DNA of 36,227 bases, from assembly GCA_035620975.1 (NCBI GenBank), contig DASPFV010000085.1, positions 1-36,227 on the forward strand, in the 5' to 3' direction. The DNA comes from DASPFV01 sp035620975. GTDB taxonomy: Bacteria > Acidobacteriota > Vicinamibacteria > Vicinamibacterales > 2-12-FULL-66-21. Below are positions 23,256 to 29,334 of this stretch, in pieces (position 1 is the first letter of the stretch; every line of letters begins with the position of its first letter). The notes below the pieces were generated by a model, which saw only the letters and a list, made by a program, of their open reading frames with translations, did no database searches and had not been told where the DNA came from. The translations under genes were made by a program, and so were the position numbers.

Positions 23256-24302
23256 ATGGGCCTGATGGATTTCATCAAGGGCGAGCTGATCGAGATCATC
23301 GACTGGACGGATGACTCGCGCGACACGCTCTCCTATCGCTTTCCCGACGACGACAAGGCCATCAAGAACGGGGCGCAGCTCATCGTCCGGGAGTCCCAGC
23401 AGGTGCAGTTCGTGTATCTGGGTGAGTTCGGCGACACGTTCGGGCCCGGCAAGCACACCCTGACCACCGACAACATCCCGCTCCTCACGCGGCTGAAATC
23501 GTGGAGGTACGGCTTCAACTCGCCCTTCAAGGCGGACGTCTACTACCTCAATACGCGCCTCTTCACGGGCAACAAGTGGGGAACGGCCAATCCGATCATG
23601 ATGCGCGACAACGATCTCGGCATCGTGCGGGTGCGGGCGTTCGGGACGTACGACTTCCGGATTGTCGACCCGAAGCTGTTTCTGAAGGAGGTCGCCGGCT
23701 CCGACCACAACTTCCGGCTCGACGAGTTCGCCGACACGATGCGGTCGCGGGTGGTGAGCGTGTTCGCGGACGCGCTCGCGACGGCGCGGGTTCCCGTGTT
23801 CGACGTGGCGAGCCGCTACGGGGAGCTGGGCGAGGCGCTGCTGCCCGTCATCAATCCCGTCGTCACCGCCAAGTACGGTCTCGAGGTCGCCAGCTTCATC
23901 GTCGAGAACGTCTCCGTGCCGCCGGAAGTCGAGCAGGCGATCGACAAGCGGTCGAGCATGGCGGCGGTCGGGAACCTGAACGACTACGTGAAGTTCCAGA
24001 TGGCGCAGGGAATGGAGAAGGGGGGCAGCTCGGGCGGGATGGCCACCGAGCTGGCGGTGGGCCTGTCGATCGCCCAGCAGATCATGCAGCAGCAGGGCAT
24101 GCCGTCGGGCGCGGCCGCGAGCGCGGCGACGGCCGCGGTGGTCCTGCCGGACCTGCTCGCGCCCGCCGACGTCGCGAAGGCGCTCGGCGTGCCCGAGCCG
24201 GACGTGATGGCGATCATCGAGTCGGGCGAGCTGTCGGCGAAGAAGATCGGCACCTCGTACCGGATCAAGCGCAGTGCGCTGGAGGAGTATCTGGCCAGGT
24301 GA
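23256..24302 (+). CDS. SPFH/Band-7 (YdjI/'virion core protein'-type) protein with C-terminal excisionase-like HTH domain
   Basis: 348 residues from the ATG at 23256, with GGAGG at 23244-23248. Residues 1-240 match the YdjI-type SPFH group: MGLMDFIKGELIEIIDWTDDSRDTLSYRFP, IKNGAQLIVRESQQVQFVYLGEFGDTFGPGKHTLTTDNIP, and GLEVASFIVENVSVPPEVEQAIDKR. A Gly/Ala/Gln-rich hinge (250-295) follows. Residues 299-348 (LLAPADVAKALGVPEPDVMAIIESGELSAKKIGTSYRIKRSALEEYL) match the HTH_17/excisionase DNA-binding fold, in a position where I recall a zinc ribbon in this group. No membrane helix is seen; membrane association would be peripheral. It lies between two zinc-ribbon genes, resembling B. subtilis ydjG/ydjI, which accompany a PspA homologue; none is seen here. 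Confidence 0.85.
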   Translation: MGLMDFIKGELIEIIDWTDDSRDTLSYRFPDDDKAIKNGAQLIVRESQQVQFVYLGEFGDTFGPGKHTLTTDNIPLLTRLKSWRYGFNSPFKADVYYLNTRLFTGNKWGTANPIMMRDNDLGIVRVRAFGTYDFRIVDPKLFLKEVAGSDHNFRLDEFADTMRSRVVSVFADALATARVPVFDVASRYGELGEALLPVINPVVTAKYGLEVASFIVENVSVPPEVEQAIDKRSSMAAVGNLNDYVKFQMAQGMEKGGSSGGMATELAVGLSIAQQIMQQQGMPSGAAASAATAAVVLPDLLAPADVAKALGVPEPDVMAIIESGELSAKKIGTSYRIKRSALEEYLAR

Positions 24303-24308
24303 AGGGGT

Positions 24309-24360
24309 GGGGTCAGGTCTTGCACTGCAACATCCGTACGTCATTGCAAGACCTGACCCC
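24309..24360. repeat. Palindromic element, copy 2 (16-bp perfect arms)
   Basis: GGGGTCAGGTCTTGCA (24309-24324) pairs perfectly with 24345-24360 across a 20-nt loop. The last 25 nt (24336-24360) are identical to the right arm of copy 1 (18729-18753), whereas the left arm has diverged after 16 nt. It starts 7 bp after the SPFH stop, in the gap before the next zinc-ribbon gene, so it could also act on the transcript between them. Confidence 0.92.
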
Positions 24361-24425
24361 AGCCTTCCCCCCAGCCTTCGCCAGCCTCTCTGGGCTCTTC
24401 AAGGCTCGGCGCTATTGACGTCCCG

Positions 24426-25520
24426 ATGACCGAGATCGCGGCACTCGACAAGTACCCCTGTGCGGCGTGCGGCGCACAGGCCGAGTGGAACCCGGCGAAG
24501 CAGCTCCTGGTCTGCCCCTTCTGCGGCACCGAAGCCCCCTTCACGGTCGACGCGGCCACCGGCGCGATCGAGGAGCTGGACCTCGTCCGCGCGCTGCGGG
24601 AGCTGCCCGATCAGGAACGCGGCTGGCAGACGGCGACGCGCACGGTCCAGTGCCAGAGCTGCAAGGCCGTGTCGGTCTTCGACCCGGCGCGCGTGGGACA
24701 GAACTGCGACTTCTGCGGCTCGCCGGCCCTCGTCGACTATACCGAGATCAAGGCGCCGATCCGGCCCAAGAGCCTGCTGCCCTTCAAGGTCACCGAAAGC
24801 CAGGTCCGCGAGCAGATCCGTCGCTGGTACGCCAGCAAATGGCTGGCTCCCGGCGCCTTGAAGAAGCGCGCCATGGTGGACCGCGTGCACGGCGTCTATA
24901 TCCCGTACTGGACCTTCGACGCGCACGCCGTCTGCCCGTGGAATGCCGACGCCGGGCACTACTACTACACGACCGAAACCTACCGGGACAGCAAGGGACG
25001 CTCGCAGAGGCGGCAGGTGCGTCACGTCCGGTGGGAGCCGGCATCCGGCGAGGTGCGGCACTTCTTCGACGACGAGCCGATCCCCGGCACGCGGGGCGTC
25101 TCGCACGCGCTGCTGAAGCAGGTCGAGCCGTTCCCGACGACCGAGCTCGTTCCCTACAGCACGGGCTATCTCTCCGGCTTCGTCGTCGAACACTACCAGG
25201 TGGTGCTGGTCGACGCGGCGCAGGCGTCGGAAGAGGCGATGAAGGCGCAGCTGCGCGAGATGGCGGCATCGCAGGTGCCGGGCGACACGTACCGGAACCT
25301 GCGCATCCATCCGGTGTTCTCGGGCCGGACCTTCAAGCACATCCTCGCCCCGGTCTGGCTGCTGACCTACCAGTACCGGGCGAAGCCGTACCAGGTGGTG
25401 GTCAACGGCTGCACGGGGAAGATCGCGGGCCAGTACCCGAAGAGCCCCTGGAAGATCGCGCTGCTGGTGCTCCTTGTCATCCTCGTCGTGATCGTGGTGC
25501 TGTCTTTGCAGGAGGGGTGA
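24426..25520 (+). CDS. Tail-anchored protein with two N-terminal zinc ribbons (YdjG-like)
   Basis: 364 residues from the ATG at 24426. The first zinc ribbon uses Cys12, Cys15, Cys30 and Cys33; the second uses Cys76, Cys79, Cys94 and Cys97. A large soluble middle region (about 110-335) contains PIRPKSLLPFKVTESQVREQIRRWYASKWLAPGALK, YIPYWTFDAHA and LAPVWLLTYQYRAKPYQVVVNG, stretches I recall from proteins often labelled TFIIB-type zinc-ribbon or PriA-like without real helicase motifs. Residues 341-361 form a single C-terminal membrane helix, so the zinc ribbons should face the cytoplasm. It follows the SPFH gene on the same strand after the palindromic element. A membrane-stress or scaffold role together with the SPFH protein is inferred by analogy with YdjG/YdjI. 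Confidence 0.82.
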   Translation: MTEIAALDKYPCAACGAQAEWNPAKQLLVCPFCGTEAPFTVDAATGAIEELDLVRALRELPDQERGWQTATRTVQCQSCKAVSVFDPARVGQNCDFCGSPALVDYTEIKAPIRPKSLLPFKVTESQVREQIRRWYASKWLAPGALKKRAMVDRVHGVYIPYWTFDAHAVCPWNADAGHYYYTTETYRDSKGRSQRRQVRHVRWEPASGEVRHFFDDEPIPGTRGVSHALLKQVEPFPTTELVPYSTGYLSGFVVEHYQVVLVDAAQASEEAMKAQLREMAASQVPGDTYRNLRIHPVFSGRTFKHILAPVWLLTYQYRAKPYQVVVNGCTGKIAGQYPKSPWKIALLVLLVILVVIVVLSLQEG

Positions 25521-25538
25521 TCGAGGAGGGACGCGGAC

Positions 25539-26072
25539 GTGGAGCGGCGGCAGACGACGCGACGGATGTCGCAGTTCGGCACAGCGCTGACGGTCGCGTT
25601 GCTCTGTTCGACGGGGTGCGCAACGCTCCAGGAATTGCGCGCGCTGGTCCAGGCGCCTCGATTCGAGGAGGCGGAGGGGCAGCGTGCCGAGATCCGGATC
25701 GTCGGCCCGGCCGCCGATCGCCCTCTCGGCGGCGCAGCGGTGCGCATCTGGACGAAGGTCACGAACCCGAATCCGTTCGGCGTCACACTCGGCACGCTGT
25801 CGGGAACCCTCTTCCTCGACGATGCCCGCGCGGCATCGGCCGACTTTCCGCTGGGGCTGCCGCTCGGGGCGGGGCAGGAGTCGGTCGTGCCCATCGATCT
25901 CTCGATCAGCTTCGCCGACCTTCCGGGACTTGCGACCACGCTGCGGCGCGGCGGCCAGGTGGACGGCATCCCCTACAGCCTGAACGGCACGATAGGCGTC
26001 GACGCCGGGCGCCTCGGTCAACCGGTGTTCGGTCCGATGACGCTGGTGCGCGGCGAGCTGCGCGTCCGGTAA
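25539..26072 (+). CDS. LEA/WHy-domain lipoprotein
   Basis: 177 residues from a GTG at 25539, set by AGGAGGG at 25524-25530; an internal ATG at 25566 is the alternative. The hydrophobic core ends in LCSTGC, a reasonable lipobox, giving a lipidated Cys27 with this start. The mature part contains GGAAVRIWTKVTNPNPFGVTLGTLSGTLFLDDARAASADFPLGLPLGAGQESVVPIDLSISFADLPGL, the NPN-centred signature of water-stress/LEA-type-2 (WHy) domains. Such proteins are linked to desiccation or membrane stress. It starts 18 bp after the zinc-ribbon gene and is likely the last gene of that operon. Confidence 0.83.
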   Translation: MERRQTTRRMSQFGTALTVALLCSTGCATLQELRALVQAPRFEEAEGQRAEIRIVGPAADRPLGGAAVRIWTKVTNPNPFGVTLGTLSGTLFLDDARAASADFPLGLPLGAGQESVVPIDLSISFADLPGLATTLRRGGQVDGIPYSLNGTIGVDAGRLGQPVFGPMTLVRGELRVR

Positions 26073-26088
26073 GCTGACTGACGAGCGA

Positions 26089-26102
26089 GCGCGCTTCCGC
26101 GC
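26089..26102 (+). terminator. Weak stem-loop after the zinc-ribbon/LEA operon
   Basis: GCGCG-CTTC-CGCGC starts 16 nt after the LEA stop. The stem is short but pure G:C, without a following T-run, so it is only a candidate for a Rho-type or pause hairpin. Confidence 0.2.
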
Positions 26103-26176
26103 AGCACCTCCCCAGGTATCGACGCCGAGGCGTGTGGTGTGCAGACCCGCGTGGCGAAAAAGGTACTGATATCAGC

Positions 26177-27220
26177 ATGAGCCGCATTCTGGTCACGGGC
26201 GGCGCCGGGTTCATCGGCTCCCACGTCGCCGACGCGCTGCTCGCGCGGGGCCACGACGTGACGGTCCTCGACGATCTGAGCGGCGGGTTCGAGGCGAACA
26301 TCCCGCCAGCGGCCGGGTTCGTGCGCGGCAGCATCACGGACGTGCCGCTCGTGGACGCGCTGTTCGAGCGGGTCCGGTTCGACTACGTCTATCACCTCGC
26401 CGCGTACGCCGCCGAAGGGCTGAGCCACTTCATCAAGCGCTTCAACTACACCAACAACGTCCTCGGCAGCGTGACCCTCCTCAACGCCGCCGTCAACACC
26501 GGCGTCCGCGGCTTCGTCTTCACGTCGTCCATCGCGGTCTATGGCGCGAGCCCGGAGCTGCCGATGACCGAGGACACGCGGCCGGAGCCGGAAGACTCGT
26601 ACGGCATCGCGAAGTACGCCGTCGAGCGCGAGCTGGCCGCCTGCCGGAACATGTTCGGCCTCGACTACCTGATCTTCCGCCCGCACAACGTGTACGGACC
26701 GCGGCAGAACATCGCCGATCGTTACCGCAACGTGGTTGGCATCTTCATGAACCAGATCCTCCAGCGCCGGCCGATGACGATCTTCGGCGACGGCACCCAG
26801 ACGCGGGCGTTCAGCTACGTCGACGACGTGGCGCCGATCATGGCGGAGGCGGTCGAGCGGCCGGAGGCGTGGAACCAGGTGTACAACGTCGGCGCGGACC
26901 AGCCGTGCACCCTGCTGGCGCTGGCCAGGGCAGTGGCGCGTGCGATGGGCACCGACACCGGGATCGCCCACCTGGCGGCGAGACACGAAGTGCCGCACGC
27001 GCATTCGTCGCACGAGAAGCTCAGGCGGGTTTTCGGTGAGCGACCCGCGACGGAGCTCGAGGAGGGGCTGGCGCGGATGGCGGCGTGGGTGAAGGCACAG
27101 GGCGCGCGTCAGAGCCGGCCGTTCGAGGGGATCGAAGTGACGAAGAACCTGCCGGCGGTGTGGCGCGAACCGCAAGGTGACCTGGCGGCCCTCGAGGGGA
27201 GATCAGATCCCACCCAGTGA
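26177..27220 (+). CDS. NAD-dependent nucleotide-sugar epimerase/dehydratase (extended SDR)
   Basis: 347 residues from the ATG at 26177; the frame further upstream has no domain sequence. ILVTGGAGFIGSHVADALL (4-22) binds NAD(P). The catalytic residues are in TSSIAVYG (Ser117/Ser118) and Tyr142-Lys146 (SYGIAKY). FRPHNVYGPRQNIADRYRNVV and GDGTQTRAFSYVDDVA are typical of UDP-glucose/UDP-glucuronate epimerases and related enzymes. The cytosolic product would be a sugar nucleotide for glycan assembly. The glycosyltransferases and methyltransferase at 27967-31196 are on the same strand and probably use it, although a toxin-antitoxin pair separates them. The stop TGA directly abuts the vapB operator. 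Confidence 0.93.
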   Translation: MSRILVTGGAGFIGSHVADALLARGHDVTVLDDLSGGFEANIPPAAGFVRGSITDVPLVDALFERVRFDYVYHLAAYAAEGLSHFIKRFNYTNNVLGSVTLLNAAVNTGVRGFVFTSSIAVYGASPELPMTEDTRPEPEDSYGIAKYAVERELAACRNMFGLDYLIFRPHNVYGPRQNIADRYRNVVGIFMNQILQRRPMTIFGDGTQTRAFSYVDDVAPIMAEAVERPEAWNQVYNVGADQPCTLLALARAVARAMGTDTGIAHLAARHEVPHAHSSHEKLRRVFGERPATELEEGLARMAAWVKAQGARQSRPFEGIEVTKNLPAVWREPQGDLAALEGRSDPTQ

Positions 27221-27238
27221 TACCATGGTACCGCGGTA
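27221..27238. promoter_or_regulatory. Double palindrome, probable VapB autoregulatory operator
   Basis: TACCATGGTA (27221-27230) and TACCGCGGTA (27229-27238) are both perfect palindromes, sharing a TA and forming TACCNNGG repeats at 8-bp spacing. The site begins at the base after the epimerase stop and ends on the A of the vapB ATG. VapB antitoxins commonly bind such tandem palindromes to repress their own operon, so its place and symmetry fit an operator. Confidence 0.55.
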
Positions 27239-27687
27239 TGAAATACACGACCACGAATATCCGGCTGACGGCCGAGGCCTACCGAGAGCTCACCCTCCGA
27301 GCGGCCAGTCGGCGTGTGCCGGTGGCCGCGCTCGTTCGCGAGGCTGTGGCTCAGTACCTGGGCCGGGACGCTGCGACCGGACGCACCAGGAGCGACTCGC
27401 CCGATCCCGTGGACGCGCTCGTCGGCGCGACGCCGTTCGAGCCGGACGACGAAGCGCTCAACCACGATCACTACCTGTACCGATGGCCGAAGGAGGCACC
27501 GGACCGTGAAGCTGCTCGTGGACACCGGCGCCTTGCTCGCGCTGTTCAACCCGCAGGACGCGCTTCACGACAGGGCGCGAAGATTCGTGCGGGAGGCGGC
27601 CGGGACGAGGTTCGTGCTGACCGAGCTCATCCTGAGCGAGACCGTGACGCGCATCCGCGCGCGGGCCGGCGCCGCTCGCGCGGCTGA
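27238..27687 (+). CDS. vapB: VapB-like antitoxin with abnormal C-terminal extension
   Basis: 149 residues as an open frame from the ATG at 27238. Residues 1-45 (MKYTTTNIRLTAEAYRELTLRAASRRVPVAALVREAVAQYL) look like a ribbon-helix-helix DNA-binding unit. Residues 55-88, ending in DDEALNHDHYLYRWPKE, resemble the usual toxin-neutralising tail of such antitoxins. No stop follows: the frame continues about 180 nt into vapC in another phase, adding an Arg-rich, low-complexity tail. A stop that would give the classic overlap lies at 27507-27509 (GTGA with the vapC start) but in a different frame. A small indel near the 3' end, or a genuine long overlap, would explain this. Confidence 0.75.
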   Translation: MKYTTTNIRLTAEAYRELTLRAASRRVPVAALVREAVAQYLGRDAATGRTRSDSPDPVDALVGATPFEPDDEALNHDHYLYRWPKEAPDREAARGHRRLARAVQPAGRASRQGAKIRAGGGRDEVRADRAHPERDRDAHPRAGRRRSRG

Positions 27688-27910
27688 CGTCGGCGCCGCC
27701 CTCCTGAGCAGCCGGCGCTACGAGGTGCTGTTCGTCGATCCGCCGCTCGTGCGGGCGGGCCTGGCGGACCTGCGTCGGTTCGCGGACAAGCGCCTGAGCC
27801 TGGTGGACGCGGTGAGCTTCGCCGTCATCCGGGCGCTCGGCCTCGACGGCTCGTTCACCTTCGATCGCGACTTCCGGGACTGCGGGTTCGCGAGCTTTCC
27901 GGAGCGATAG
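27506..27910 (+). CDS. vapC: VapC-type PIN-domain toxin ribonuclease
   Basis: 134 residues from a GTG at 27506, with AGGAGG about 9 nt upstream. The PIN acidic residues are visible: Asp6 in LLVDTGALLALF, Glu45 in LTELILSETVTRI, Asp101 in LSLVDAVSFAVIRALG, and Asp120/Asp122 in SFTFDRDFRDCGF. It is a Mg2+-dependent RNase that typically cleaves tRNA or rRNA, restrained by the upstream antitoxin. The pair sits inside a glycan gene set in which all genes share its strand, which suggests later insertion. The larger reading frame from 27314 begins inside vapB and is not the gene start. Confidence 0.9.
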   Translation: MKLLVDTGALLALFNPQDALHDRARRFVREAAGTRFVLTELILSETVTRIRARAGAARAADVGAALLSSRRYEVLFVDPPLVRAGLADLRRFADKRLSLVDAVSFAVIRALGLDGSFTFDRDFRDCGFASFPER

Positions 27911-27966
27911 GCCGCGCCGGTCCGACCTCGTGACGCGACCGCACCCTGTAGAATGAAGCGCACCCG

Positions 27967-28623
27967 ATGACCGCCCCCGGAGACGCGGCGGACGCCTATC
28001 ACGCCGTCCACCTGCCGGAGGATCCTGCGCGCGCGCGGGTCTGGCAGGCGATCGCCGATCACCTGGCGCCCTGGGTGCCGGCGAGCTCGCACGTGCTCGA
28101 GATCGGCGCGGGCTACTGCGCGTGGATCAACGCCGTCCGCGCGGCGCGGAAGGTGGCCGTCGACCGCTGGCCCGACGTCGCGCGCCACGCCGCCCCCGAC
28201 GTGCAGACGGCCGTGCTCGACGCCTCGACCGAGCTGCGCATGCTCGGCTCCGGCACGTTCGACGTCGTGCTCGCCTCGAACGTGCTGGAGCACTTCGATC
28301 CGGATACGGCCGCCCGCGTGGTGGCCGACGTACACACGCTGCTGCGGTTCGGCGGCCGGTTCCTCGTGATCCAGCCGAATTTCCGCTACGCCTGGCGCCG
28401 CTATTTCGACGACTACACGCACCGGTCGATCTTCACGGACGTGTCGCTGCCGAACCTGATGCGCGCGAGGGGCTTCGAGATCGATCGCGTGCAGCCGCGC
28501 TTCCTCCCGTACTCGATGCGGAACCGGCGCGTGCCGGCCACGTGGTGGACGGTGCGGGCCTACCTGGCGTCCCCGATCAAGCCGCGTGCGGGCCAGATGC
28601 TCGTCGTCGCGCGGAAGGGCTGA
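27967..28623 (+). CDS. Class I SAM-dependent methyltransferase
   Basis: 218 residues from the ATG at 27967. SSHVLEIGAGYCAWINAV (residues 39-56) is the SAM-binding motif I. GTFDVVLASNVLEHFDPDTAARVVADVHTLLRFGGRFLVIQPNFRYA carries motifs II-III and post motifs of the Methyltransf_11 type. C-terminal residues (YTHRSIFTDVSLPNLMRARGFEI) are typical of methyltransferases in polysaccharide loci. No signal peptide. It precedes a GT2 gene by 9 bp and likely modifies the same glycan or lipid-linked sugar. Confidence 0.88.
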   Translation: MTAPGDAADAYHAVHLPEDPARARVWQAIADHLAPWVPASSHVLEIGAGYCAWINAVRAARKVAVDRWPDVARHAAPDVQTAVLDASTELRMLGSGTFDVVLASNVLEHFDPDTAARVVADVHTLLRFGGRFLVIQPNFRYAWRRYFDDYTHRSIFTDVSLPNLMRARGFEIDRVQPRFLPYSMRNRRVPATWWTVRAYLASPIKPRAGQMLVVARKG

Positions 28624-28632
28624 GGCGAGGGC

Positions 28633-29334
28633 ATGTACGGCTCCAAGACGGTCAGCGTCGTCCTGCCGGCCTACAACGAGGCGCACTCCATTCGAGCGGC
28701 GGTGCAGGACTTCTTCGTGCCGGGGGTCGTCGACGAGGTCGTCGTCGTGGACAACAACTCGCGCGACGGAACGGCGGAGGAGGCCGCGAAGACGCCGGCC
28801 CGGATCGTGCGCGAGCCGCGCCAGGGCTACGGGCATGCCCTGCGGCGCGGCTTGGCGGAAGCGACGGGCGACCTGGTGATCCTGGCAGAGCCAGACGGCA
28901 CGTTCGTGGGCCGCGACGTGCTGAAGCTGCTCGCGTACGCCGACGACTTCGACATGGTCTGCGGCACGCGGACGACGCGCGAGCTGATCTGGGCGCAGGC
29001 GAACATGGGGTGGTTCCTGCGCATCGGTAACTGGGCGGTCGCCAAGCTGCTGCAGGTGCTCCATGACGCGCCCTCGCTCAGCGACTGCGGCTGCACGCTG
29101 CGCCTCACGCACCGTGCCGCGCTGCAGCAGATCCAGCCGCACCTCACCGTGGGCGGATCCCACTTCCTGCCCGAGATGGTGATGGTGGCGTTGAAGCAGG
29201 AACTGAAGGTGATCGAGATCCCCGTGAACTATCGCGGGCGCGTGGGAGAATCCAAGATCACCGGCAACTTCCGGGGCGCCCTGGGCACGGGGTTGCGCAT
29301 GATCGGCATCATCCTGAAGTATCGCTTGCGATGA
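28633..29334 (+). CDS. Family 2 glycosyltransferase (DPM1/polyprenyl-phosphate glycosyltransferase-like)
   Basis: 233 residues from the ATG at 28633. TVSVVLPAYNEAHSIRAAV and DEVVVVDNNSRDGTAEEA form the nucleotide-sugar-binding start of GT-A. LVILAEPDGTF is in the DxD position, and SDCGCTLRLTHRAALQQI and IPVNYRGRVGESKITGNF complete the dolichyl/polyprenyl-phosphate type. There are no C-terminal transmembrane helices. It is likely to transfer a sugar to a polyprenyl carrier for the adjacent GT-C enzyme, whose ATG overlaps this stop (ATGA). Confidence 0.92.
   Translation: MYGSKTVSVVLPAYNEAHSIRAAVQDFFVPGVVDEVVVVDNNSRDGTAEEAAKTPARIVREPRQGYGHALRRGLAEATGDLVILAEPDGTFVGRDVLKLLAYADDFDMVCGTRTTRELIWAQANMGWFLRIGNWAVAKLLQVLHDAPSLSDCGCTLRLTHRAALQQIQPHLTVGGSHFLPEMVMVALKQELKVIEIPVNYRGRVGESKITGNFRGALGTGLRMIGIILKYRLR

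Noticed and set aside
24426..25520. Primosomal helicase PriA-like function
   Set aside because: Similar proteins are sometimes labelled so, but no Walker or helicase motifs are visible, only zinc ribbons and a tail anchor.
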